64,000 bases of DNA from Candidatus Microbacterium phytovorans (GCA_029202445.1 CP119321.1:1426001-1490000); one strand, 5' to 3'; counted from the stretch's first letter, positions 25,501 through 34,674 are shown. A program made the numbers and translations. The notes: generated by a model not told the origin, from the sequence alone.

Positions 25501-25541
25501 GGGCGCGGTGAACTAGGCGGGCGGGTCGCCGCCGGCGCCGT
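25501..25541. repeat. Right ~41-bp direct repeat flanking the STAND ATPase gene
   Basis: GGGCGCGGTGAACTAGGCGG and following bases repeat 21675-21715 with about four substitutions. Here the sequence is not part of any gene; it looks like a decayed copy of the TetR C-terminal codons. It lies 57 bp from the 3' end of the tRNA-Arg gene. Confidence 0.75.
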
Positions 25542-25597
25542 CTCATGTGCGGAGCCTACGGTGACGTTCGGCGACCGGCTGGCGCACAGATCAACGG

Positions 25598-25669
25598 TGC
25601 CCCTGGAGGGACTCGAACCCCCAACCGTTTCCTTAGGACGGAACTGCTCTTCCATTGAGCTACAGAGGC
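25598..25669 (-). tRNA. tRNA-Arg (anticodon CCU)
   Basis: Read on the minus strand, the 72-nt sequence folds as a cloverleaf. The acceptor is GCCTCTG against CAGGGGC with discriminator A. The D arm is GCTC-AATGGAA-GAGC, the anticodon loop GTCCTAA with CCT after the conserved T33, and the T arm GGGGG-TTCGAGT-CCCTC. The anticodon stem has one mismatch at its base (GTTCC against GGAAA). The terminal CCA is not encoded (ACCG follows). CCU reads the rare AGG arginine codon, and tRNA genes of this kind are frequent integration targets. Confidence 0.93.
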
Positions 25670-25682
25670 TGGCATCTCGAGT

Positions 25683-27005
25683 CTATCGGGCGTCGGCGGC
25701 GAGGATCTCGGCGTTGAGCGCCGCCTGCCACTCCCGCAGCTGCCACATGGGGTGATGCGGTGCGGCGTTGGAGCACAGCACCACTCCCCACACGCCGTGC
25801 TCGAGGGCGGTGCGCACTCCGTGTTCGGCGAGCGCGCGGCCGATGTGGCCCTCTTCGAACTGGCCGTGGAGCGGCGTGTAGCCGACCCACCCTTCGCCGA
25901 CGATCGCGGGAACCTGCTGCCACCGCGCCCAGCGCGCGATCGCGATGGTGCGTGAGGCGATCTCGCGACGCATCACGTGCTCGTAGGGCGGATAGTGCGC
26001 GGTGAGCCAGGCATCCCACTTCTGCGGGTCGACCCAGTCGTACCCGTAGACCATCTGGTCGGTGATGACGGTGGCGCGGTACTTCCAGTCGGCGGCACGA
26101 CCGTAGTCGGCGACCGACGGCGCATCGTCGCGCAGCAGCGCCCGCAGCGCCGCGTTCGGGAAGCCTTCGCTCCCCTCCGACCGGATGTCGACCTGCTGCT
26201 GCAGCGCGTCGAGCACCCCGTAGCTGTACACGTGGAACTGCGCGGCGCCGAGCCCGTCGGGGAGGCTGTGCATGTCGAGGTGCGGCGGCTTGCCGTAGCT
26301 CGCGGTGACGAGCAGGTCGGGATGCCGTTCCCGCAGCCGCCGGATTTCCACCGCTCCCCCGTCGCCGAGGGCCGGCAGGATCGAGAAGTCCACCTCGTTG
26401 TGCAGCTCGACGAGGGCGATGCGGTCGCGGTGCCCGAGGGCCGTGAGCCACTCGATCATGCGATCCCAGGCATCCGCCAGCACGCGGTAGCGGTCGCGGA
26501 GCGGCACGGCGTCGATCGCCTCGAACCACCGCGGCGAACGCGCGAACGAGGGCGACTGCTGGTACTCCCAGCTCGCGAGGATGACGACCATGCCGTGCGC
26601 CTCGGCGGCCGCGAAGAGCTCGCGCAGCCGCGCGCGCACGTCGATCGCGTACCCGCCGGGGGTGTCGTACCAGCGTGTGCGCTGCCCGAAGATCCCCCCA
26701 CCGGGTGCGGCTCCGAGGCCCTCGATCTCGAGCTCGGTGGCAAGGTCGTCGAGGCCCAGTCCGCCGAACAGCAGCAACGGTGCCGCGCAGATGCGGATCG
26801 CGTTGTAGCCGAGGCTCGCGGCATCCGCGACGGCCGCCACGATGTCTTCGAACGGCTCGCCGGCACCGGCGCGGGTGTACCAGCTGAAGTCCCACAGCGT
26901 GATCGTCAGCCGCGGCGGCAGGTGTGCGGGCACCGGCCCCGTGAGGGGGCGCTCGTCGACCTCGATCGTGCCGCTCCCCAGATATCGCTCAGCCACGGTT
27001 CCCAT
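25683..27005 (-). CDS. Cellulase-like glycoside hydrolase (TIM barrel, clan A-like)
   Basis: A 440-residue cytoplasmic protein without signal peptide. The order of motifs is that of a (beta/alpha)8 glycosidase: LTITLWDFSWYTRAG at the first strand, VILASWEYQQSP, a likely acid/base Glu in IALVELHNEVDFSI, and a likely nucleophile Glu in PAIVGEGWVGYTP near the C-terminus. It matches the group annotated as 'cellulase-like family protein'. The substrate is unknown, and an intracellular location suggests that it works on imported oligosaccharides. It starts within the last 17 bp of the DUF5107 gene, so the two are co-transcribed, and it belongs functionally with the sugar ABC transporter 4 kb away. 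Confidence 0.82.
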   Translation of the reverse strand: MGTVAERYLGSGTIEVDERPLTGPVPAHLPPRLTITLWDFSWYTRAGAGEPFEDIVAAVADAASLGYNAIRICAAPLLLFGGLGLDDLATELEIEGLGAAPGGGIFGQRTRWYDTPGGYAIDVRARLRELFAAAEAHGMVVILASWEYQQSPSFARSPRWFEAIDAVPLRDRYRVLADAWDRMIEWLTALGHRDRIALVELHNEVDFSILPALGDGGAVEIRRLRERHPDLLVTASYGKPPHLDMHSLPDGLGAAQFHVYSYGVLDALQQQVDIRSEGSEGFPNAALRALLRDDAPSVADYGRAADWKYRATVITDQMVYGYDWVDPQKWDAWLTAHYPPYEHVMRREIASRTIAIARWARWQQVPAIVGEGWVGYTPLHGQFEEGHIGRALAEHGVRTALEHGVWGVVLCSNAAPHHPMWQLREWQAALNAEILAADAR

Positions 27006-30000
27006 CCTGCCCGGCCGCGACGACAGAGCGGATGCCGTCGGCCTGCTGCCCTCGCCCTTCCGCCGCCAGCCGCGCCAACTCGTCGGCCGCTGCCGCCCGC
27101 ACTCCGGCCGTGCCCACGTCGAAGAGCGTCAGTTCGGGTACGGACGTCGCGAAGTAGTCGACCTCGTCGGGCGACGCGCGAAGCTCCGCCGCTCGCTCAT
27201 CGAGCGCACGCCACTCCGCCTCCGCCGCCTGCGCGTCACCGAGATGCAGGAAGGCGACGCCGCGCCAGAAGGTCGACGCGTCGGCGGGACGCTCGGCGAC
27301 CGCCAGCGGCGTCGGCGCGACAGCCGCCCGCCATGCCTGCTCGGCACCGGCGTGGTCACCGGCCGCCGCGCGCGCACGGCCGAGCAGCACCCACCGCTCC
27401 ACGGGACGCTCCGCCGGATGCCGCCCCTCCCCGAGCGACGCGGGCGGCGTGAAGCCTCCCTCCAGCAGCTCGGCCGCCGCCTCCGGCGCGCCCTGCGCGA
27501 GCAGCGCCTCGGCACGCCGGCACGATGCCCGGTCGAACGCGGCGATCACCTGCCCCTCCCCGCCCTCGAAGGGACGGAACCGACGCGTCGTGAGCAGCTG
27601 CCAGGCCTCATCGAGGCGACCGGCATCCATCAGCAGCGTCGCGTGCCGCACCGCGAGATCGTCACGTCGACCCAGGAGGTCGTGGTGCCGCTCCATCAGC
27701 GCGAGCCGTTCGGCCGCCCCGAGCCGGCGACGAATGGCGAGCACATCGCGTTCGAACACGAGCCGCGCATCCGCGCGAAGGTCGAGGGCGTGGGCGAGAG
27801 CCGCGTCGGCGGCCTCCTCGTCGCCGTCCGCCGCCACGAGGGCGATCGCCAGATTGCGCCACACGACGGGATCGGTCGACCCGGCATCCGCCGCCGCACC
27901 CAAGTGCACGCGGGCCTCGGCCGTACGTCCCGCGTCGAGCAGCCACATGCCGAGGAGACCGGCGGCCACGGCATCCGTCCGGTCGGCCTCGACGGCCGCG
28001 ACCAACGCGTCGTACTGGTCGAGCCCCGCGGGGAACGCGAGGTCGGTGGGTTCCCGCCGCGCCGCGGCACGCTCGGCCGCTGCCTCGGCGGGACGACCGG
28101 CGCGATCGAGCCACAGCGCACGTAGATATCCGCGGAGGGGTCCGGCCCGGCCCGCGGCCGGCGTCGCCTCCGACACGACCGCCGTCGCGGCGAGCGCCTC
28201 GTCGAACGCTCCGCCACGCGCGAGCTCCGCCCCCACGTCGAGCGGCATCTTCGCGTCGAGCGACAGCGCGTCGCCGCGCAGCGCACGCGTCACAGGGTCG
28301 AGTGGGTCGGATGCCGCGAGCGCCTCCAGCGCCTCGGCCGCTCCCGCCTCACCGCACCGGGCGAGCGCCAGCGCCTCCCAGCGCCGCGCCTCGGGGATAT
28401 CCCCCGCCTCCCGCGCCAGCCGCAGCGCCGCCGCCGCACGCCCCGCCCGCAGCGCGATCCGCGCCCGGCCGAGCGCCGCAGCTCCGGCGAACGCGAGGTT
28501 CCAGCCGGCCTTCGCGAACCACCGGTCGGCACCGTCGTCGTCGCCCAGCCGCTCGGCGACGAGCGCCCGCAGGTACACGGTCTCCCCGTCGCGGGGGTTC
28601 AGGTTCCGGCGCGTCTGCCGTGCGAGCGCCGCATCGAGCGCCGCCGCCGCCTCCGCGTACTCCCCGCGGTGCAGGTGCCAGGCACCGAGCGCCGTCGACG
28701 CGCGCACGTCGCCCGGGTCACGCCGCAGCGCCTCCCGCAGATACGGCACGGCCGACCGCGACGGATGCCGGTACTGCAGCAGATGCACGGCAGTGCTGTA
28801 CAGCTCGTCACCCGACGCGATGTCCGCCGGCGGCGGCGGGGCCGTCGCCAGCCAGGGCTCCGCCGCGGCCGACTCCCCCGCGCGAGAGCGCCACACGACC
28901 AGGACGCCACCGGCATCCGTCACCTCGACCTCGAGGCCCGCGGCATCCGCGTCGACGTCGACGACCGCGGCGAACGGACGGTCCGGCCCCAGCTCGGCAT
29001 CGAAGCGGGCGAGCTCCACGCCGCCGCGACGGACGATCACCGACGCCCCGTCGCGACGTCGCGTCGTGAGGGCCGTCACCCGGGTTCCGCCCGCCACGGA
29101 CTCCACGCCGACGGCCGCGTCCGTCGTCGCCTGCCGCGCCGGACCGGTCGCGTGGATCGGATACCAGAACTGCCGGAACCGCTTTGTCTCACCCGGCAGC
29201 AGCCAGCTGAAATCGGGCTGGTTGTCGGTGTAGACCCCGGCCATGAGCTCCACGTACGGACCGTCGCCGTCGGTGAGCTGGTCGTCCCAGGCACGACCGA
29301 TCTCGCCGTCACCCCACGTCCACTGCTTCTTGCCGGGCGAGACGGCACGATCGGCCCAGTGGACGAACCCCGCATCGGCGACGTGGTCGTAGCCACCGAA
29401 GAAGTCGTCGTCGGTGTCGGTGATCATGTACGACGTCGGCACCGGGATGTTCGAGTAGATGTCGATGCGGTCCGCGTCGGGCCGTTCGGCGGCGAGCGCC
29501 GGATAGTCCACCCCGTAGTAAGGGCGATCCGCGCGAGGGAACGCCGAGATCGCCCGACGGGCGTGATCGGCCACGTACGCGACGTCGTCGGGGAAGAAGG
29601 ACTGATACCGCTCGTGCACCCGCGCGGCCACGTTCGCCCACCACAGGAACGTCTGCGGCACGTCGGTGCGGTTGTGCAGTGTCGCCTCGAGCTCGATCAG
29701 CGAGGATCCCGGCCGCAGTCGGATGCCGTGCACCCCGCGCATCCTCTGCAACGGATCGAGGTCGCTGTGCCATACGACCGCGGCCCCGTCGGATTCCCGT
29801 TCGATGCGGGACTCGACCGGCAGGAACGTCGCCGGCCGATGATGCTGCGGCCAGTTGAACTCCACCCCGCCCGAGATCCACGGTCCCGCAAGCCCGACGA
29901 GCGCCGGCTTGATCACGTTGTTGCGGTAGAAGAAGTCGTACCCGGCGACCTTGTCGTAGCCGATGTGGATGCGCCCGCCGATCTCCGGCAGCAGCACCAG

Positions 30001-30282
30001 CCGCACGTACGCGTTCTCGAGATGGATCGCCTCCCAGCGGCGCGGGGCCTTCTCGTGCGACACGGCGTCGATCATCGGCAGCGGATACACCCGCCCGCTC
30101 GACCCCTGGTACACGCGCCGGTCGAGGAACAGCGGGTACGGGTCGGGCTCACCCGGCTCGTACGTGTCGATCCACAGCGGCTCGCTCCAGCACGCCACTC
30201 CCCCCGCGGCGAGGATCGCGGCCTGATCGGCGGGGGCATCGGGCAGCTCGATGCGGCTCGGAGTCACGTCGTCGGGGATCAC
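26989..30282 (-). CDS. DUF5107 domain protein with C-terminal TPR region
   Basis: A 1097-residue cytoplasmic protein starting at GTG (MIPDDVTPSRIELPDAP). Residues about 30-380 match DUF5107, a galactose-mutarotase-like beta sandwich found with sugar-degradation genes (LENAYVRLVLLPEIGGRIHI, GPWISGGVEFNWPQHHRP, FLWWANVAARVHE, GETKRFRQFWYPI). From about 480 on the protein is Ala/Leu-rich with TPR units such as LRRDPGDVRASTALGAWHLH and RGEYAEAAAALDAAL. The activity of DUF5107 is not established; a glycosidase, epimerase or carbohydrate-binding role is possible. It is divergent from an AraC regulator, and the shared 20-bp motif lies about 52 bp upstream, so regulation by that protein is likely. 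Confidence 0.85.
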   Translation of the reverse strand: MIPDDVTPSRIELPDAPADQAAILAAGGVACWSEPLWIDTYEPGEPDPYPLFLDRRVYQGSSGRVYPLPMIDAVSHEKAPRRWEAIHLENAYVRLVLLPEIGGRIHIGYDKVAGYDFFYRNNVIKPALVGLAGPWISGGVEFNWPQHHRPATFLPVESRIERESDGAAVVWHSDLDPLQRMRGVHGIRLRPGSSLIELEATLHNRTDVPQTFLWWANVAARVHERYQSFFPDDVAYVADHARRAISAFPRADRPYYGVDYPALAAERPDADRIDIYSNIPVPTSYMITDTDDDFFGGYDHVADAGFVHWADRAVSPGKKQWTWGDGEIGRAWDDQLTDGDGPYVELMAGVYTDNQPDFSWLLPGETKRFRQFWYPIHATGPARQATTDAAVGVESVAGGTRVTALTTRRRDGASVIVRRGGVELARFDAELGPDRPFAAVVDVDADAAGLEVEVTDAGGVLVVWRSRAGESAAAEPWLATAPPPPADIASGDELYSTAVHLLQYRHPSRSAVPYLREALRRDPGDVRASTALGAWHLHRGEYAEAAAALDAALARQTRRNLNPRDGETVYLRALVAERLGDDDGADRWFAKAGWNLAFAGAAALGRARIALRAGRAAAALRLAREAGDIPEARRWEALALARCGEAGAAEALEALAASDPLDPVTRALRGDALSLDAKMPLDVGAELARGGAFDEALAATAVVSEATPAAGRAGPLRGYLRALWLDRAGRPAEAAAERAAARREPTDLAFPAGLDQYDALVAAVEADRTDAVAAGLLGMWLLDAGRTAEARVHLGAAADAGSTDPVVWRNLAIALVAADGDEEAADAALAHALDLRADARLVFERDVLAIRRRLGAAERLALMERHHDLLGRRDDLAVRHATLLMDAGRLDEAWQLLTTRRFRPFEGGEGQVIAAFDRASCRRAEALLAQGAPEAAAELLEGGFTPPASLGEGRHPAERPVERWVLLGRARAAAGDHAGAEQAWRAAVAPTPLAVAERPADASTFWRGVAFLHLGDAQAAEAEWRALDERAAELRASPDEVDYFATSVPELTLFDVGTAGVRAAAADELARLAAEGRGQQADGIRSVVAAGQDGNRG

Positions 30283-30333
30283 CTGGCAAAACTACGGTCT
30301 CCGGCATCCGGAGGGAATGGCCATTCGCCCGAC

Positions 30334-30353
30334 TCACCTAGATGATTCGACGG
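30334..30353. promoter_or_regulatory. Candidate AraC operator upstream of the DUF5107 operon
   Basis: TCACCTAGATGATTCGACGG lies between the divergent DUF5107 and AraC genes. The same 20-mer with three substitutions is found at 34773-34792, upstream of the sugar-binding-protein gene, in the same orientation relative to the regulated minus-strand genes. Two occurrences in the two promoter regions of one catabolic locus argue for a regulator site. Confidence 0.6.
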
Positions 30354-30391
30354 TCCCCGTGGCAGGCGCGGCATGTGACAGAATGCCGCAC

Positions 30392-31288
30392 ATGGATGCG
30401 ACGGAGATCCCACCGACGTCCCCACAAGAGCGTGCCGACGGCTTCGACCGGCAACGGCTCAGCGTCGTCCCGCGGCCGATCGTCGATACCGCCCTCACCC
30501 GCCCCGTCACCCGACGCATCCTCGTCACCGACGCCGGCTACTTCCCCCACGCCGACCACCACGGACGCCACCGCCCCGACGGCACGGAGGAGACGATCGT
30601 CATCGTCTGCGTCGCCGGGGCCGGATGGGTGGAGGCCGACGGCATCCGCATCGCCGTCGGGTCGTCCACCGCGATCGTCATCCCCGGCGGCACCCCCCAC
30701 TCGTACGGCGCCTCCACGACCGACCCCTGGACGATCTGGTGGTGCCACGTCCGCGGCTCCGACGTGCCCGAACTGCTGGAGGCCGCCGGCATCCGACCCG
30801 GCCGCGTCACCCTGTCGCTGCCGGCCGTCGAGCGGGTGACGGCGCTCCTCGACGAGATCTCCGTCGCCCTCGCCCGCGACACCACCCCCGGCCGCCTTCT
30901 CGCGACCTCCGGCATGGCCTGGCGTCTGCTGACACAACTGGCGGTCGACCGGGTGATCCCCAGCGAGGGCGCCCCCGTCGAACGCGCGATGCGCTACCTC
31001 GAGGACCGCATCGACGGTCACGTGCAGGTGCCCGAACTCGCGGCGATGGTCGGCGTCTCCGCCTCGCACCTGGCCGCGCTGTTCCGCGAGGCCACCGGCG
31101 GCGGCGTGCTCGCGCACCACAACGCGCTCAAGATGGCGCGCGCCCGCGAGCTCCTCGACACGACGACGCTGCCCGTCGCGGAGGTCGGTCGCCGCATCGG
31201 GCTGGACGACCCCTTCTACTTCTCCCGGCAGTTCCGCCGCACCCACGGCATGAGCCCCCGCGCCTACCGCGAGACCCGCAAGGGCTGA
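30392..31288 (+). CDS. AraC-family transcriptional regulator
   Basis: A 298-residue regulator. The N-terminal ~160 residues form a cupin-like sensor (VIVCVAGAGWVEADGIRIAV, STAIVIPGGTPHSYGAS). The C-terminal ~100 residues hold two helix-turn-helix motifs (VPELAAMVGVSASHLAALFR; VAEVGRRIGLDDPFYFSRQF) and the AraC end FRRTHGMSPRAYRE. It should bind a sugar and activate neighbouring catabolic genes. The best ATG has no clear ribosome site upstream, so the mRNA may be leaderless; an ATG three codons earlier is also possible. It lies between two minus-strand carbohydrate operons that share a putative operator. Confidence 0.9.
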   Translation: MDATEIPPTSPQERADGFDRQRLSVVPRPIVDTALTRPVTRRILVTDAGYFPHADHHGRHRPDGTEETIVIVCVAGAGWVEADGIRIAVGSSTAIVIPGGTPHSYGASTTDPWTIWWCHVRGSDVPELLEAAGIRPGRVTLSLPAVERVTALLDEISVALARDTTPGRLLATSGMAWRLLTQLAVDRVIPSEGAPVERAMRYLEDRIDGHVQVPELAAMVGVSASHLAALFREATGGGVLAHHNALKMARARELLDTTTLPVAEVGRRIGLDDPFYFSRQFRRTHGMSPRAYRETRKG

Positions 31289-31346
31289 CCCCGGCCGCCC
31301 CACACGTCGCTTCCCCCGGCCGGTGTATCCGAGTTGACGGACCGCG

Positions 31347-31406
31347 TACAGGCAGAATCGGCCACCGCGGCGGCGGGAGCGACGAGGACGCCCGGTTCTG
31401 CCTGTA
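31347..31406. terminator. Long inverted repeat between convergent AraC and permease genes
   Basis: TACAGGCAGAATCGG (31347-31361) pairs with CCGGTTCTGCCTGTA (31392-31406) with a single mismatch, enclosing a GC-rich 30-nt loop. It occupies the centre of the gap between two genes that end toward each other, so a bidirectional terminator is the simplest reading. There is no T-run, as is usual in high-GC Actinobacteria. Confidence 0.6.
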
Positions 31407-31424
31407 AGCGGGCGAACCGAAGCG

Positions 31425-32351
31425 TCAGCCCTTCGTCGCGCCGGCGGTGAGGTCGGCGCGCCAGAAGCGCTGCAGCCCCGTCATGAGCGCGACCAGCAGC
31501 AGCGCCGACACGGCAGAACCGGTGACGACGAGCGCGTAGAACATGGGGTCGCGCTGCGTCTGCCCGTTCCACAGCGTCAGTCCCAGAGTCACCGGGAAGG
31601 TGGACGTGTCGTTGAGCATGACGAGCGGCAGCAGGTAGTTGTTCCAGATGGTGACGAACTGGAACAGGAAGATCGTGACGAGCGCGGGCATCATCATGCG
31701 CGACGCCATCGACGCGAAGATGCGGAGGTCGCCGGCGCCGTCGAGCCGCGCCGCCTCGATCACCTCGTCGGGCACGCTCGCGTTGGCGTGGATGCGGGCG
31801 AGGTAGACGCCGAAGGGGCTCACCATGCTCGGCAGCAGCACCGCCCAGTAGGTGCCGGTGAGGCCGAAGGTGTTGAGGAGGAAGTAGAGCGGGAGGGCGA
31901 TGACCGTGGCCGGCACGAGCACCCCGCCGAGGATGACGGAGAACAGCAGCTCCCGCCCGCGGAACGGGAACTTCGCGATCGCGTAGCCGCACGCGGCCGA
32001 GATCACCATCGCGACGAACGCTCCGACGCCGGAGTACAGGATGCTGTTGAGCACCCAGCGGGTGAAGGCGCCGCCGTCCTGTGTGAAGAGGGCGACGAGG
32101 TTCTCCCACGCCTGCGGCGCGTCGGAGAACCACAGGCCGAAGGTGCCGAAGAGGTCGGCGGGCGACTTGGTGGCGGCGATGAGCACCCACACGAGCGGCA
32201 GCAGGAAGTACACGGCCGCGACGACGAGCGCCACGTTCACGGCGACCGTGCTGACCGTTCCCGAGGTGTGCGGTGTACGGCGACGAGCGGATGCCGGACG
32301 CGTGATCGCCCCGGTCGCCTCGGCAGCGGTGGCGGATGCGGCGGTCACCAT
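31425..32351 (-). CDS. Carbohydrate ABC transporter permease, MalG type
   Basis: A 308-residue membrane subunit. After a hydrophilic 35-residue N-terminus come six helices (first: VAVNVALVVAAVYFLLPLVWVLI). The EAA coupling loop is DEVIEAARLDGAGDLRIFASMASRMMMPA, the CUT1-family form. It ends with MTGLQRFWRADLTAGATKG, typical for MalG-like subunits (LQRxFxxGLxxGAVKG). Its ATG lies 7 nt inside the end of the MalF-type gene, so both are made as a coupled pair. No ATPase gene is nearby; a shared MsiK-like ATPase elsewhere is expected. Confidence 0.93.
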   Translation of the reverse strand: MVTAASATAAEATGAITRPASARRRTPHTSGTVSTVAVNVALVVAAVYFLLPLVWVLIAATKSPADLFGTFGLWFSDAPQAWENLVALFTQDGGAFTRWVLNSILYSGVGAFVAMVISAACGYAIAKFPFRGRELLFSVILGGVLVPATVIALPLYFLLNTFGLTGTYWAVLLPSMVSPFGVYLARIHANASVPDEVIEAARLDGAGDLRIFASMASRMMMPALVTIFLFQFVTIWNNYLLPLVMLNDTSTFPVTLGLTLWNGQTQRDPMFYALVVTGSAVSALLLVALMTGLQRFWRADLTAGATKG

Positions 32352-33259
32352 GCGCGGCTCCCCTTCCGGTTGACGAGACGGAGGAACCCGAACGAGAAGG
32401 CGAACCCGAGGAGGGCCACGATCACCGCCATCGCCGCGGCGAGGTTCGGGTTCCCCTGCGCGAACGCCTGGTTGTAGGCGGCGAGATTGGGGGTGTACGT
32501 GGAGCTGATGGCGGTGGTCAGCGGACGGAGCACGAGCGGTTCGACGAACAGCTGCAGCGTGCCGATGATCGTGAAGACGGTCACGAGGATGATCGAGGGC
32601 CGCACGAGCGGGAGCTTGATGTGCCAGATGGTCGACCAGGCGGAGGCGCCGTCGACGCGGGCCGCTTCGTACAGTTCGGAGGGGATGGCGTTGAGCGCGG
32701 CCATGAGGATGACCATGTTGTAGCCGGCGAACCCCCACAGCGCGATGTTGGCGATGGAGAAGAGCACGTTGCCGCTGGAGAGCGGGTCGAACGCGATGCC
32801 GGCCGAACTCAGCAGCTGGAGGACCGGGCTCGTCGCGGGGACGTAGAGGAAGCCCCACAGCAGCGTGGCGACGACGCCGGGGACGCCGTACGGCGAGAAA
32901 AAGACGACGCGGAAGAAGCGGGGGGCGAGGGCGCGTCCGGAGTCGAGGAGGAGGGCGAGTCCGAGCGCGGTGAGCACCATGAGCGGCACGAGCACGGCGG
33001 AGAAGGTCACGAGCCTGCCGAGGCTCTCCACGAACGACGGGTCGGCGAGCGCGCGGGCGTAGTTGTCGAGGAAGACGAACGCCGTTTCGGGGGCGCCGTA
33101 CCCGAGTCCCGAACTGCGCGTCGTGAACATGCTCTGCACGATCGCGTAGACGATCGGCGCCACGAAGAACGCCACGAACATGACAGCGAACGGCAGGATC
33201 AGCACCCAGACGGCGCCGGGGAGCCGGCGGCGGGAGCGCGGGAGGGCGACGGAGGTCAC
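32345..33259 (-). CDS. Carbohydrate ABC transporter permease, MalF type
   Basis: A 304-residue permease starting at GTG (MTSVALPRSRRRLPGAVWVL). Hydrophobic helices begin with VLILPFAVMFVAFFVAPIVYAIV, and the cytoplasmic EAA loop is SELYEAARVDGASAWSTIWHIKLPLVRP. It matches the CUT1 sugar-uptake family (UgpA/MalF-like). It pairs with the MalG-type subunit and receives sugar from the binding protein encoded 86 bp upstream. The 86-bp gap between binding protein and permease has no visible gene. Confidence 0.92.
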   Translation of the reverse strand: MTSVALPRSRRRLPGAVWVLILPFAVMFVAFFVAPIVYAIVQSMFTTRSSGLGYGAPETAFVFLDNYARALADPSFVESLGRLVTFSAVLVPLMVLTALGLALLLDSGRALAPRFFRVVFFSPYGVPGVVATLLWGFLYVPATSPVLQLLSSAGIAFDPLSSGNVLFSIANIALWGFAGYNMVILMAALNAIPSELYEAARVDGASAWSTIWHIKLPLVRPSIILVTVFTIIGTLQLFVEPLVLRPLTTAISSTYTPNLAAYNQAFAQGNPNLAAAMAVIVALLGFAFSFGFLRLVNRKGSRAW

Positions 33260-33345
33260 GGGGCTTCTTCCTGGTCGGCGCCGGTGCAGCGGCGGGACGG
33301 AGGACGGGGTGGACCGGCCTTGTCGGCTGGCCCACCCCGTCGGGT

Positions 33346-34674
33346 TCAGTCGCTGACGGAGATGCCGCGCTCGGTGAGAGCGGCGACCATGTCGGCCTGC
33401 GTCTTGGCGTACGCGTCGGCGAGCGGTGTGCCGGCGTCGACGGCGGCCTTGACGTTGTCGGTCAGGCTCGCGAACAGCGTCGAGGACAGCGGGGGCCACG
33501 ACCACGACGTGTCGACGGCCTTGTCCGACTCGGCGAACACGTCCCAGATGTCCTGGCCGCCGTAGAAGTCGAAGACCTCGGGGGCGTCCTGGAGCGACGC
33601 GATCGCCGCGGTGTCGACGATCGACGGCCAGCCGGCGCCGATCTCGGTGAGGATGCTGACGCTGTCGGTGTTGGAGTTGAGCCACACGGCGAACTCCGCT
33701 GCCGCCTCGGGGTTCTTCGAGCCCTTCAGCACCGCGTTGGCCGAACCACCCGCCCACGTCGCCGAGACGTTGTCGCCGGCGTTCCACTGCGGCATCGCGC
33801 CGACGGCCCACTTGCCGGCGGTGTCGGGCGCCGTGCCGCGGAGAATGGCATCCGCCCACGAACCGGAGATCCAGGACAGGATGTTGCCGTTCTGCAGGTC
33901 GGCGTTCCACTCGCTGGAGAAGTCGGCCTCGATCTTGACGAGGTCTTCGTCGATCATCTTCTGCCAGAAGTCGGCGACCTTGGTCGTCTCGGCGCCGTCG
34001 ATCGACACCGACCAGGCGTCGTTCTCGGCGACGAACCAGTTGGCGCCGCCCTGCTGGGCGAGACCGATCATCCACGGCGCCTGGTTGAAGGCGAACGCGG
34101 TGATGTAACGGTCGGGGTCGGACGCACGGACGACCTTGGCCGCTTCGTAGAACTCGTCCCACGTCTCCGGGTAGTCGATGCCGAGCTCCTCGAAGATGTC
34201 GGCGCGGTAGAACTGTCCGAGCGGACCGGAGGCCTGCGGGATCGAGTACACCTTGTCGCCGAAGACACCGGTCTGCCACTGCCACGGGACGAAGAGGCTC
34301 TCGGCATCCGAGACGTACGGGGTGATGTCTTCGAGGGCGTCGTTGATGAGGAAGTCGGGGATCGCGTCGTAGCCGAGCTGGACGACATCGGCGGGGTTGC
34401 CGGCCTGCACGGCCGACAGCATGGTGGCGTAGCCGCCGTCGGGGCCGGCGGTGATCGTCTCGAGCGTGACGTGGATGTCGTCGTGCGCCTCGTTGAACGC
34501 GTCCACGGCGCGGTCGATGTTCGGCACCCACGACTGGAAGGTGATCTCGACGGGCTCGCCGTCGGCGGGTGGCTCCGTGCTGGTGCCGGCGCTGCAGCCG
34601 GCGAGGGCGATCGCGGCGACAGCGCCGATCGCGAGGGCCGCCACTCGGGTGCGACGGCGTGCGGAAATGGACAT
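33346..34674 (-). CDS. Sugar ABC transporter substrate-binding lipoprotein (family 1)
   Basis: A 442-residue extracellular binding protein. The signal MSISARRRTRVAALAIGAVA ends in lipobox LAGC, and the mature domain follows the MalE-like plan: EITFQSWVPNIDRAVDAFNE, YATMLSAVQAGNPADVVQLG, YSIPQASGPLGQFYRADIFE, ETWDEFYEAAKVV. Trp-rich segments (DTSWSWPPLSS) probably stack against sugars. It is the first gene of the transporter operon. The 20-bp motif shared with the DUF5107 promoter lies about 100 bp upstream of its ATG, suggesting control by the AraC regulator. Confidence 0.92.
   Translation of the reverse strand: MSISARRRTRVAALAIGAVAAIALAGCSAGTSTEPPADGEPVEITFQSWVPNIDRAVDAFNEAHDDIHVTLETITAGPDGGYATMLSAVQAGNPADVVQLGYDAIPDFLINDALEDITPYVSDAESLFVPWQWQTGVFGDKVYSIPQASGPLGQFYRADIFEELGIDYPETWDEFYEAAKVVRASDPDRYITAFAFNQAPWMIGLAQQGGANWFVAENDAWSVSIDGAETTKVADFWQKMIDEDLVKIEADFSSEWNADLQNGNILSWISGSWADAILRGTAPDTAGKWAVGAMPQWNAGDNVSATWAGGSANAVLKGSKNPEAAAEFAVWLNSNTDSVSILTEIGAGWPSIVDTAAIASLQDAPEVFDFYGGQDIWDVFAESDKAVDTSWSWPPLSSTLFASLTDNVKAAVDAGTPLADAYAKTQADMVAALTERGISVSD

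Noticed and set aside
21675-25669. Prophage or integrative element at tRNA-Arg
   Set aside because: No integrase, no phage genes, and the direct repeats do not contain the tRNA 3' end; only a small gene insertion is supported.
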